Assembly (NCBI GenBank): GCA_905233785.1
Contig: CAJOCV010000018.1
Span: forward strand, 4,801 to 20,187
DNA: 15,387 bases
Reading direction: 5' to 3'
Origin: an uncultured Oscillospiraceae bacterium
GTDB taxonomy: Bacteria > Bacillota > Clostridia > Oscillospirales > Oscillospiraceae
The position numbers were made by a program, and so were the translations under genes. The notes under the pieces were generated by a model. The model searched no databases and was not told where the DNA came from. It worked only from the letters and a program-made list of their open reading frames with translations. Positions 1 through 6,668 of the stretch are shown in pieces. Position 1 is the stretch's first letter. The number at the start of each line of letters is the position of its first letter.

Positions 1-20
1 TCCGGGGGCGTGTACCTCGG

Positions 21-47
21 AAAAAACACTTCTCGCCCCGCAAGTGT
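21..47 (-). terminator. Possible intrinsic terminator at the end of a hairpin-rich stretch
   Basis: Read on the minus strand, a 6-bp stem (ACACTT at 47-42 with AAGTGT at 31-26) closes a 10-base GC-rich loop and runs into six T residues. The stem is short, so the call rests mainly on the T-run. No gene is visible between it and the stronger hairpin at 177-220, so it would end either a read-through message or a short non-coding RNA. Confidence 0.35.
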
Positions 48-176
48 GCGAGCGTTCCCACGCCGCGAGTGCGCGCAGCGGGGTGCATCCCCTCTAACGT
101 TTTAGTCCCGGAACGGGACTGAATCGTTACGACGAAGCCTTGATACAACACTGACGCTGTTATGGAATTCGTGTAA
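48..176. other. Gene-free stretch with several small inverted repeats
   Basis: I find no convincing gene here. The sequence can fold into an imperfect hairpin at 96-128 (AACG..CGTT outer pairs; AGTCCCG at 104-110 pairs CGGGACT at 114-120 around GAA). A second hairpin lies at 52-63; on the minus strand it is GCGT/ACGC around a GNRA-type GGGA tetraloop. A third minus-strand hairpin is GGGG/CCCC around five bases near 80-92. A minus-strand frame starting near 88 is open to the window edge, but its biased composition argues against a protein. Confidence 0.4.
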
Positions 177-220
177 AACCCGGGGCGGTGAAAAGCTTCT
201 GCCTTTCACCGCCCCGGGTT
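177..220 (-). terminator. Strong 17-bp hairpin, likely terminator of the liv-eamA operon
   Basis: Bases 177-193 and 204-220 are a perfect 17-bp inverted repeat around a 10-base loop. On the minus strand the stem is followed by TTTTACAC, while on the plus strand no T-run follows. It is therefore read as a minus-strand terminator, 150 bases past the eamA stop. The unusual length and perfection of the stem could also mean a dispersed palindromic repeat. Confidence 0.55.
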
Positions 221-237
221 GCTCAGAATACTATTGT

Positions 238-312
238 AGCTGTTCAGTCCCCGCGTTGGGGATGAAACAGCTGCATATCCCTTTGAAAGCCTCGATGGCA
301 GCGTTTCATCCC
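238..312. repeat. Overlapping inverted repeats that form two alternative hairpins
   Basis: Helix A: AGCTGTT (238-244) pairs AACAGCT (266-272), with an inner TCCCC (248-252) / GGGGA (258-262) and a 5-base loop. Helix B: GGGATGAAAC (259-268) pairs GTTTCATCCC (303-312), continued by GCTGC (270-274) / GCAGC (298-302) past one bulged A. Both helices need bases 259-272, so they exclude each other. The segment lies in the 3' untranslated part of the eamA message. Its function is unknown. Confidence 0.5.
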
Positions 313-369
313 GTACCGCGGGCGGCGGCGCAGAGACCGTTTTCCAGCTTTTGAGCCCTGCTACTCCGC

Positions 370-1260
370 TTATCTCTGGCGCTGAAGTTCTCCCCACAGC
401 GCTCCGCCGAGAAGCAGTGCAGCCCCGAGCATCTGAAGTCCTGTCATGCTCTCGTGCAGAAAAAACGCGGAGAGAAAGAGCGCCGAGACAGGATCTGCGT
501 AGCTCAACAGAGCCACGCTCTGCGCCGGGAGTATTTGAAGACCTGTAAAATAAAGAAAATAAGCCAGTGCGGTGTTTACCAGTCCAATCAAAACAAGCCA
601 CAGCCAGTCGGTTTTTTCCGGCTGAGGCAGTCCAACGGTAACGAGAGCATAGAACAGCACGACGACAAAAGCAACATCCAACTCAATTGCGGCTGTCTGC
701 AGGCTGCCGGTTCGTGAGATACGCTTGTTTATCGCAATCAGCGCCGCGTAAAGAACAGCCGACAGACAGGCTGTGAACAGGCCCTTCAAGCTCATATTGC
801 TCATGGCAATACTGCCACTGATGAGCACAAGCCCGATCCCGACCGCAGCGATCGCGCTCAGCTTTTGCGCGGTCAGCTTCTCGTGAAACAGGATCGGGGA
901 GAACAAAAGGATCAGGATCGGCCCCGCATAGTAAATCAGTGTGGAAAGACTCACGTTCAGCACTCGATAGGCTTCGAACAGTGTGATCCAATTAAAGCCC
1001 AGCGCGCTGCCGCCAAGCAGCAGAGGGACGAGCTCTCGTCGTATGTCTTTCCTGTCAAAGCCGCCCCCAAGCAGTACCTGCAGCGTCAAAGCGCTCCCGC
1101 CGAGGAGTGTGCGCATAAAGACGATCTGGCTCGCCGAGACAGAAATACGTGCTACCAGCAGGCCGTTCGTGCCGAAAATCAGCATGGAAAGGAGATATAC
1201 GCCCGTGTAAAAGGAACGGGGTCGAGTCTCTCGATCCGCTTTTTCAAGAAACCGATTCAT
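370..1260 (-). CDS. EamA/DMT-family membrane transporter
   Basis: This is a 296-residue integral membrane protein with about ten hydrophobic helices in two repeats, typical of the EamA (drug/metabolite transporter) family. Many members export amino acids or other metabolites; the substrate here cannot be read from sequence. An early segment with FGTNGLLVARIS and a second-half segment NTALAYFLYFTGL fit EamA repeats. The frame stays open 55 codons further upstream, but that part lies inside livF and reads as non-membrane sequence. I therefore start at the ATG at 1260, one base after the livF TGA. Stop and start are so close that translation is probably coupled. The pairing with a branched-chain amino acid importer suggests an amino-acid-related substrate, which is inference only. 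Confidence 0.88.
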   Translation of the reverse strand: MNRFLEKADRETRPRSFYTGVYLLSMLIFGTNGLLVARISVSASQIVFMRTLLGGSALTLQVLLGGGFDRKDIRRELVPLLLGGSALGFNWITLFEAYRVLNVSLSTLIYYAGPILILLFSPILFHEKLTAQKLSAIAAVGIGLVLISGSIAMSNMSLKGLFTACLSAVLYAALIAINKRISRTGSLQTAAIELDVAFVVVLFYALVTVGLPQPEKTDWLWLVLIGLVNTALAYFLYFTGLQILPAQSVALLSYADPVSALFLSAFFLHESMTGLQMLGAALLLGGALWGELQRQR

Positions 1261-1261
1261 A

Positions 1262-1966
1262 TCAGCCGCCCAGGTAAGCCTGGCGCACACTCTCGCTTTG
1301 GCTGAGCTCTTTCCCGCCTCCGGAGAGTGTGATCTTTCCGGTTTCAAGAACATAAGCCCTGTCCGCGATGGAGAGCGCCATTTCAGCGTTCTGCTCCACA
1401 AGCAGAATCGTGGTACCCGCTTCATGCAGCTGACGGATCATATCAAACACCTGCTCGACAAGAATCGGAGCAAGTCCCATGGAAGGCTCGTCCAGCATCA
1501 GCAGCTTGGGATGACTCATCAACGCCCGCCCCATGGCGAGCATCTGCTGCTCACCGCCGGAAAGCGTTCCGGCAACTTGACGCCGCCGCTCTTTCAGGCG
1601 TGGGAACTGATCGAAAACACGCTCCTTGTCAGCCTCCAGATCCGTCGGAGGCGCGGTGTAGGCTCCCATATCCAAATTCTCCTCCACCGTCATAGTTGTA
1701 AACACACGCCTTCCCTCGGGAACATGAGCAATCCCAAGCTGTACGATTTTGTGCGGCGCGGTACTGCTGATGTTTTTATCCATGAATTCCACGCTGCCGC
1801 TTTTGGCGCGCATCAGCCCGGAGATTGTTTTCAGCGTAGTAGACTTTCCTGCGCCGTTTGCCCCGATCAGTGTAACAATCTCCCCTTCTCTGACCTCAAA
1901 GGACACTCCTTTTACAGCGTGGATTTGACCGTAAAATACGTTCAGATCCGTTACGCGCAACATCAT
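1262..1966 (-). CDS. livF: Branched-chain amino acid ABC transporter ATP-binding protein LivF
   Basis: This cytoplasmic ATPase (234 residues, normal for LivF) powers the branched-chain amino acid importer together with LivG. Visible motifs are Walker A GANGAGKS (residues 35-42), signature LSGGEQ (135-140), Walker B LLMLDEPS (155-162) and the LivF-typical VEQN (190-193) in place of the usual H-loop histidine. The HVPEGRRVF segment (81-89) is also typical of LivF. The ATG overlaps the livG TGA in an ATGA junction, so translation is coupled. The protein ends in AYLGG, also usual for the family. The eamA start follows one base after its stop. Confidence 0.95.
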   Translation of the reverse strand: MMLRVTDLNVFYGQIHAVKGVSFEVREGEIVTLIGANGAGKSTTLKTISGLMRAKSGSVEFMDKNISSTAPHKIVQLGIAHVPEGRRVFTTMTVEENLDMGAYTAPPTDLEADKERVFDQFPRLKERRRQVAGTLSGGEQQMLAMGRALMSHPKLLMLDEPSMGLAPILVEQVFDMIRQLHEAGTTILLVEQNAEMALSIADRAYVLETGKITLSGGGKELSQSESVRQAYLGG

Positions 1967-2817
1967 GTCTGTGCCGCCCCCTTTCTGCCGAGATATGCTT
2001 CAATCACCGCAGGATTCGCGCGAATGTCCTCCGGGCTGCCCTTGGCGATGACCTTTCCGAAATTCAGCACTGCGATTCCCTCGCAGATGCCCATGACAAG
2101 GTTCATGTCATGCTCGATCAGCAAGATTGCAATTTGGAAGGTGTCGCGAATCTTCACGATGTTCTCCATCAATTCAACCGTCTCGGAGGGGTTCATGCCG
2201 GCCGCCGGCTCATCGAGCAGCAAAAGAGCGGGATTTGTCGCAAGCGCACGGACGATCTCCAGACGTCGCTGAGCCCCGTAGGGCAGACTACCCGCAAGTT
2301 CGTCTGCGTGTACCTCCAGTCCGAAGATTGATAAAAGCTCCATTGCCCGCCCTCGCGCGATCCGTTCGGCTCGCCAAAAGGAGGGCAGACGCAGAATCGA
2401 GGCAAACATCCCATAGCTCATCTCATTATGCAGCCCGATGAGAACGTTGTCGATCACACTCTGATTATGAAAGAGACGTATATTCTGAAAGGTGCGGGCG
2501 ATCCCCATCTGATTGACCTGCGCGGTGGTCTTGCCCGCAGTATCCATCCCGTCGAGCAAAACGGAACCGCGCGTCGGGTTATAGACCTTCGTGAGAAGAT
2601 TAAACACCGTGGTCTTCCCGGCGCCGTTGGGGCCAATCAGTCCGGCGATTTCGGTGCGGCCAATGGTAATATCCAGATCGTCCAGCGCCCGAAGTCCGCC
2701 AAAATCAATACCGAGATGGCGGCATTCAAGAATCGGGGAGCGCTCAACATCACGCTCCGGCAGGAGCGCTGTGCCCGGAACCTGTACCAGGCGATCACGC
2801 TTAAATTCTTTAGGCAT
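1963..2817 (-). CDS. livG: Branched-chain amino acid ABC transporter ATP-binding protein LivG
   Basis: This is the second ATPase of the branched-chain amino acid importer, 284 residues. Motifs are Walker A GPNGAGKT (62-69), Q-loop TFQN (109-112), signature LPYGAQRR (178-185), Walker B LLLLDEP (198-204) and H-loop EHDM with His236. The signature begins LPYG rather than LSGG, which is normal in LivG. The ABC domain begins near residue 29 (ILECRHLGIDFGG), so there is an N-terminal tail of about 28 polar residues longer than in most LivG proteins. No alternative start codon lies between the ATG and the domain, so the tail appears real. The gene overlaps the livM end by 8 bases, with an AAGGAG about 10 bases before the ATG. 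Confidence 0.94.
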   Translation of the reverse strand: MPKEFKRDRLVQVPGTALLPERDVERSPILECRHLGIDFGGLRALDDLDITIGRTEIAGLIGPNGAGKTTVFNLLTKVYNPTRGSVLLDGMDTAGKTTAQVNQMGIARTFQNIRLFHNQSVIDNVLIGLHNEMSYGMFASILRLPSFWRAERIARGRAMELLSIFGLEVHADELAGSLPYGAQRRLEIVRALATNPALLLLDEPAAGMNPSETVELMENIVKIRDTFQIAILLIEHDMNLVMGICEGIAVLNFGKVIAKGSPEDIRANPAVIEAYLGRKGAAQT

Positions 2818-3853
2818 CGTGGGTATGCTCCTTCCGTTTGGGAATGATGCGCGAAAGCATGCTTCTCAGCTGCTCGTTATTGCTTGCGAGCATAACGAGA
2901 ACCAGCACAATGGCATAAATCAGCATACGGTAATTGGAAAAGCCGCGCAAGGCTTCCGGGAGAATCGTGAGTGTCGCAGCCGCAATAATGGAGCCGAGCA
3001 TATTTCCCAAACCGCCGAAGACAACAAATACCAATACCAAAATTGAAGTGTTGAAGTCGAATTTGTTGGCAACAACGGTGGAATAGTTCAGCGCAAAAAG
3101 TGCGCCTGCAGCGCCGGCCATAGCGGCAGAGGTGACAAATGCCATCATCTTGTATCTCGTGACCGGCAGCCCTACGCTCTCCGCGGCGATGCGGTTGTCA
3201 CGGATTGCCATAATCGCTCTCCCGTGGCGGCTGTTTACCAGATGGAAAATTACGGCGAGGCAAATCAGAATCAGTACAAAGCCTGCGGTAAAGCTTGCAA
3301 TTTTTTCGATCCCGCCGATTCCCATCGGCCCGGCGATAATCAGGCGTCCGTCCTCGTGCAGATTCGTGCGATCCTCCAAAAGACTCAGACGGAAGCCGCG
3401 GCTGTCAAGCCCGAGATACAGGTTATTGAAAACACTTTTGATAATCTCACCGAAGGCAAGCGTCACAATGGCAAGATAGTCCCCATTGAGGCGCAGCACC
3501 GGAATTCCCACCAGAAAACCAACGATCCCGGCAAAAACCGCGCCGACTATCAGCGCGATCGCAAGCCTCAGCGGCGCGCTGACAATCACATTCTGCAATG
3601 AAATGGCGGCTGTGACGCCCATGAAGGCGCCCACGCTCATAAAGCCGGCATGGCCGAGGCTCAACTCGCCGAGTACACCGACTGTAAGATTCAGGGAGAT
3701 TGCCATCACGACATACGCGCAAATCGGCACCAGCATACCTTTTAAGGTTGAGGATAGATTGCCCCCCAGGGAGAGCATCTGAAAAACCGCATAGCAAACC
3801 GTCACAACAGCATAGGTGAGCAGGTTCTTTCTTTTTGTATTGTTCAGCTTCAT
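2810..3853 (-). CDS. livM: Branched-chain amino acid ABC transporter permease LivM
   Basis: This is the membrane subunit of the importer, 347 residues, with many hydrophobic helices. The family-typical LGELSLGHAGFMSVGAF segment lies near residues 61-77, followed by LNGDYLAIVTLAFGEI and a late FGGLGNMLGSIIAA loop that contacts the ATPases. The C-terminus is basic (RIIPKRKEHTH). Two starts are possible: a GTG at 3862 preceded by GAGAAGG, and the ATG at 3853 preceded by GAGGTG at six bases. I chose the ATG because that Shine-Dalgarno match is better. It follows livH by 10 bases and overlaps livG by 8 bases, all within one operon. Confidence 0.93.
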   Translation of the reverse strand: MKLNNTKRKNLLTYAVVTVCYAVFQMLSLGGNLSSTLKGMLVPICAYVVMAISLNLTVGVLGELSLGHAGFMSVGAFMGVTAAISLQNVIVSAPLRLAIALIVGAVFAGIVGFLVGIPVLRLNGDYLAIVTLAFGEIIKSVFNNLYLGLDSRGFRLSLLEDRTNLHEDGRLIIAGPMGIGGIEKIASFTAGFVLILICLAVIFHLVNSRHGRAIMAIRDNRIAAESVGLPVTRYKMMAFVTSAAMAGAAGALFALNYSTVVANKFDFNTSILVLVFVVFGGLGNMLGSIIAAATLTILPEALRGFSNYRMLIYAIVLVLVMLASNNEQLRSMLSRIIPKRKEHTHDA

Positions 3854-3863
3854 TCTGCGCACC

Positions 3864-4781
3864 TCATACCTTCTCCCGAACTTTTTTGCCCAGCAGCCCT
3901 GCAGGCTTGACCAACAGTACCACGATCAAAACCAAGAATACCACAGCATCTGACATCTGGGTCGAGATATAAGCCTTCGCCATGATCTCAATCACCCCCA
4001 GCAGCAATCCTCCCAGCAGAGCGCCGGGAATGGAACCGATCCCGCCAAAAACCGCCGCTGTAAATGCCTTGATGCCCGGCATAGAGCCCGTTGTCGGTAC
4101 CAAAGTCGGATAGGCGGAGCAAAGCAGTACGCCCGCAACGGCGGCAAGCCCCGAGCCGATGGCAAAGGTGAGGGAAATCGTGGCGTCCACATTGATGCCC
4201 ATGAGCTGCGCTGCGCCCTTATCCTCAGAGCAGGCTCGCATGGCCTTTCCCAGCTTGGTGTGGTTGATAAACAGCAGCAGGGCTGCCATAATCACAAGAC
4301 AGGCGGCAATGGTTACAAGCGTTACATAGGAGATGCGCAGTTGACCGCCGAAAAGCTGAAAACCGGTAATCTTGATTTTTTTCCCCGCTTCGTTTACGGT
4401 CTGCTGAGCAAAGAAGTTCGGAAACACCTTCGGGCTGGAGCTCCAAAGCAGCAGTGCGGCGTTCTGCAGAAAGTAGCTGACTCCGATGGCCGTAATCAGC
4501 ACCGCAAGCGAAGTTGCCTGCCGCAGAGGCTTATAAGCTAACTTTTCAATCACAATGCCGAGCGTCGTGCACACCAGCACAGCAGCCAGGATACCGATAG
4601 CCGGTGGCAGATTATACTTAGCCGCCGCGAAAAAACAGACATAAGCCCCAACCATGATTACATCACCGTGGGCAAAATTCAACATCTTCGCGATTCCATA
4701 GACCATCGTGTAGCCAAGTGCGATAATGGCGTAAATGCTTCCCAGGCTGATCCCGCTGATGAGATAGTTTAAAAAACTCAT
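3864..4781 (-). CDS. livH: Branched-chain amino acid ABC transporter permease LivH
   Basis: This is the partner permease of LivM, 305 residues. It begins with the classic LivH opening, MSFLNYLISGISLGSIYAI, followed by GYTMVYGIAKMLNFAHGDV (about residues 24-42). A late FGGIGSIPGALLGG segment matches the ATPase-contact loop of the family. The frame is open 37 codons further upstream, but that stretch is the structured livJ-livH intergenic region and has no ribosome site. The ATG at 4781 has AGAAGG eight bases upstream and fits the family start. It lies 138 bases after livJ. Confidence 0.95.
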   Translation of the reverse strand: MSFLNYLISGISLGSIYAIIALGYTMVYGIAKMLNFAHGDVIMVGAYVCFFAAAKYNLPPAIGILAAVLVCTTLGIVIEKLAYKPLRQATSLAVLITAIGVSYFLQNAALLLWSSSPKVFPNFFAQQTVNEAGKKIKITGFQLFGGQLRISYVTLVTIAACLVIMAALLLFINHTKLGKAMRACSEDKGAAQLMGINVDATISLTFAIGSGLAAVAGVLLCSAYPTLVPTTGSMPGIKAFTAAVFGGIGSIPGALLGGLLLGVIEIMAKAYISTQMSDAVVFLVLIVVLLVKPAGLLGKKVREKV

Positions 4782-4823
4782 TGCATGTACCTTCTCTGTT
4801 GGATTTATGTGGCTGCGCATTGG

Positions 4824-4895
4824 AGGACGCTCCGTCCCGGAACGCCGTCCAATACCCATCCGCGCATCATGGGATGGGTACATAGCACCCATCCC
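4824..4895 (-). other. Hairpin cluster between livJ and livH
   Basis: In minus-strand RNA, the 9-base GGGATGGGT complement pair (4887-4895 with 4871-4879) forms a perfect stem with a 7-base loop, beginning 25 bases past the livJ stop. A third copy (ACCCATCC, 4854-4861) can pair with 4872-4879 instead. Further on lies an imperfect stem (GGACG/CGTCC, 4826-4850). No T-run follows either stem, so these look like RNA-processing or stability hairpins rather than a terminator. They could keep the binding-protein message more abundant than the permease message. Confidence 0.5.
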
Positions 4896-4919
4896 AGACC
4901 GTTTTTGGCGTCAGATATT

Positions 4920-6071
4920 TCAGTCAACCGTCACATAGATGCCGTCCGTGATGATAACCACAATAGGCTCTTTGGTAACGCGGCCGGTCTCGACATCCCA
5001 GGTCGCGCCGGAGCCGGTCAGACCATCAAAGCTCATGGTGGAGAATTGCGCGATCATCGCCTCGCAGATTTCCTCGCGGCTCATATCGGCGCTCACACCG
5101 GCGGCCTCGCAGGCCTGCGCAAAGGCATACACGCAGTCGTAGGCGTCAGCGGCGAACTGGTTGGGAACCTCATTGTAGAGCTCCTGGTACTTAGCAACGA
5201 AGGCAGCGGTGCGCTCATCGGTAGCCCAGGCGTTGAACGGGGTGAGCAGATACACGCCTTCGGCGAGATCGGTGTCAAAGCCCTCGAGTGACAGAATACC
5301 GTCCATACCATCCACACCAAACCACGCGGGGTAATAGCCTACGTTGTCAGCCTGTGTGAGGATCAGAGAAGCCGCGTCATAGTACATGGGAAGGAAAACG
5401 AGATCAGCGCCTTTGCTCTGGGCGTCAGCGATCTGCACAGAAAAGTCGGTATTGTTGCCGTCGGCAAACGTGGTGTCGCTCACGATCTCCAGCCCCTGCT
5501 CGGCCGCCTCGGCCACGAAGGTCTCATGAATACCGGAGGAATACACGTCATCGTTCTTCCAAATCACAGCGATCTTGCTTCCAAAGCCCTTGGCGGCAAT
5601 GGTCTGCGCGGCCATCGTGCCTTGCGCGGGATCAATGAAGCACATCTGATAAACATTGTCCTTGCCCTCGGTGGTGGCGGTTGAGGAGGCGGAGGGCGTG
5701 ATGGAGAAGACGCGGTCGGTATAGGCTTCAACAGAGGTCGCCTCTGCCGGCTTGGAGGTAACAGAGCTCAGGGAAATCTGCATGCCCCAGTCCTTCAGCG
5801 TATTGTAGGCGTTGACAGCCTTCTCGGCGTCGTGCTGATCGTCTTCATAGCGCAGCTCAAACTGCAGGCCGCCCTGCGCGTTGATTTCGTCAACGGCGAT
5901 CTGGGCAGCGTTTTTGACAGCGTTGCCGTAGATTGCAGCACCGCCGGTCAGAGGACCGGTTCCGCCGATCTTGATGGCGCCGTCGGCATAAGCGGTTCCG
6001 CCGATCGCGGCGAGGGCAACAATCATCGTGAGTGCCATCAGCATAGAGAGGATTTTGCGAGTTGTTTTCAT
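4920..6071 (-). CDS. livJ: Branched-chain amino acid ABC transporter substrate-binding protein
   Basis: This is the extracellular binding protein of the importer, 383 residues, of the type I periplasmic-binding fold (Peripla_BP_6 / LivJ-like). It binds leucine, isoleucine, valine or related amino acids and delivers them to LivHM. After a signal peptide (basic MKTTRK, hydrophobic 8-23, AYA ending at residue 29) come IKIGGTGPLTGGAAIYG and NAAQIAVDEINAQGG, both typical of the family. A central SSVTSKPAEATS and the PSASSTATTEG hinge region follow. The signal peptide has no lipobox cysteine, which is unusual for a monoderm binding protein. The start has AAGGAG eight bases upstream. Ligand preference cannot be told from sequence alone. 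Confidence 0.92.
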   Translation of the reverse strand: MKTTRKILSMLMALTMIVALAAIGGTAYADGAIKIGGTGPLTGGAAIYGNAVKNAAQIAVDEINAQGGLQFELRYEDDQHDAEKAVNAYNTLKDWGMQISLSSVTSKPAEATSVEAYTDRVFSITPSASSTATTEGKDNVYQMCFIDPAQGTMAAQTIAAKGFGSKIAVIWKNDDVYSSGIHETFVAEAAEQGLEIVSDTTFADGNNTDFSVQIADAQSKGADLVFLPMYYDAASLILTQADNVGYYPAWFGVDGMDGILSLEGFDTDLAEGVYLLTPFNAWATDERTAAFVAKYQELYNEVPNQFAADAYDCVYAFAQACEAAGVSADMSREEICEAMIAQFSTMSFDGLTGSGATWDVETGRVTKEPIVVIITDGIYVTVD

Positions 6072-6116
6072 GTGAGTTTCTCCTTTTTCATGAATTCGGG
6101 TCTTGCTATTTTATAT

Positions 6117-6150
6117 AAAAACCGCTCCATCCGGTTGGACGGGAGCGGTT
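6117..6150 (-). terminator. Intrinsic terminator between the small membrane ORF and livJ
   Basis: On the minus strand, AACCGCTCC (6150-6142) pairs GGAGCGGTT (6128-6120). An inner 3-bp step closes a GGTT-type loop, and the T-run continues to 6117 followed by an AT-rich stretch. It starts 14 bases after the stop of the small ORF and ends about 45 bases before livJ. I found no clear promoter between it and livJ, so it may be a partial terminator or attenuator for the liv operon. Confidence 0.75.
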
Positions 6151-6164
6151 AGTAAACAAAACTG

Positions 6165-6386
6165 TTATTGTTTCTTCGCTTCGCGTGCCGGAGGACACCA
6201 GGAATTGTAAGCCAGAAGGACGGCCAGAGGCAAAAGCAGCAGGCAGGAAATTCGATCCAGGGAAACAAAAATGGACACCGCCAAAGCGATGCCCACAAGG
6301 ATGACGAGAACAGCGCACTGATGCGCAGCAGAAGACACCTCGCCACAAAAGGCGGGGGAAGCATTCTGCTGAGCATACATCGTCAT
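6165..6386 (-). CDS. Small two-helix membrane protein, function unknown
   Basis: This 73-residue protein is not one I recognise. It has a short polar N-terminus (MTMYAQQNASPAF), two hydrophobic helices (about residues 24-43 and 47-61) joined by a short SLDR linker, and a basic C-terminus ending EAKKQ. I start at the ATG at 6386 because AAAGGA lies nine bases upstream. The frame is open to an ATG at 6404, which has no usable ribosome site. A good promoter lies upstream and a terminator directly downstream, which supports a real gene. It sits immediately before livJ, so it may belong to the transporter locus or act as a leader gene, but this is inference. Confidence 0.6.
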   Translation of the reverse strand: MTMYAQQNASPAFCGEVSSAAHQCAVLVILVGIALAVSIFVSLDRISCLLLLPLAVLLAYNSWCPPAREAKKQ

Positions 6387-6420
6387 AACCGCTGTTCCTT
6401 TCATCTCTTTTGCTGCCGAT

Positions 6421-6450
6421 AGAATACCAAAAAAAGTAAAGCTTTGTCAA
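6421..6450 (-). promoter_or_regulatory. Sigma-A-type promoter upstream of the small ORF and liv operon
   Basis: On the minus strand, TTGACA (6450-6445) and TATTCT (6426-6421) are separated by 18 bases. The -35 matches the consensus exactly, and AT-rich sequence lies upstream. The expected start is about 30 bases before the small ORF. It is the only good promoter visible before livJ. Confidence 0.65.
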
Positions 6451-6518
6451 TCGCGCAGATTTGTCGAAATTATTCTCAATAAGCTGACGATATTTGTATA
6501 ATTATCCGAATTTGTTTC

Positions 6519-6668
6519 AGGGGGAGCGCTGCTGAAATCGGCAAGTGCTGTTCCCGAAAAGGTTTGCGTTCGGATGAAGAGGGTGCTTTTGAGGCGGCAA
6601 AGCCGCCTCAAAAACGGAGAGAGCGCGAGTTTTCGCCTTGCGAGGCGAAAAACAGAGGCGCTCCCCCT
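6519..6668. repeat. Nested inverted-repeat element, cloverleaf-like
   Basis: An 11-bp outer inverted repeat (AGGGGGAGCGC at 6519-6529, GCGCTCCCCCT at 6658-6668) encloses three more hairpins. One is TTC/CCGAA with TTCGG/GAA (6551-6578, bulged). The second is a perfect 12-bp stem, TTTTGAGGCGGC (6587-6598) with GCCGCCTCAAAA (6602-6613). The third is TTTTCGCCT (6630-6638) with AGGCGAAAA (6643-6651). A second GCTCCCCCT copy follows at 6673-6681. No coding frame fits. It may be a MITE-like insertion, a dispersed repeat or a structured RNA; no clear target-site duplication is seen. Confidence 0.6.

Noticed and set aside
206..601. Minus-strand frame of 131 codons overlapping the eamA end
   Set aside because: It lies mostly in another frame of eamA and runs through the inverted repeats. 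Its Ser/Arg-rich composition and lack of ribosome site argue against a gene.
1298..2272. Plus-strand frame of 324 codons across livF/livG
   Set aside because: It is antisense to two well-supported ATPase genes with full motifs. The protein is rich in His/Cys/Arg and matches no family I know.
4782..4892. Longer LivH with a 37-residue N-terminal extension
   Set aside because: The extension is encoded by the hairpin region, has no ribosome site, and the ATG at 4781 matches the family start with a good Shine-Dalgarno.
6072..6165. T-box riboswitch before livJ
   Set aside because: An amino-acid transporter makes a T-box plausible, but the conserved AGGGTGG-type T-box sequence and specifier stem are absent.
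6149..6376. Alternative minus-strand frame of 75 codons over the small membrane ORF
   Set aside because: It is Trp/Cys/Phe-rich, has no ribosome site and runs into the terminator stem. The frame ending at 6165 fits promoter, ribosome site and terminator better.
6587..6613. Perfect 12-bp hairpin as an intrinsic terminator
   Set aside because: On both strands the T residues precede the stem and A residues follow it, which is the reverse of a terminator.
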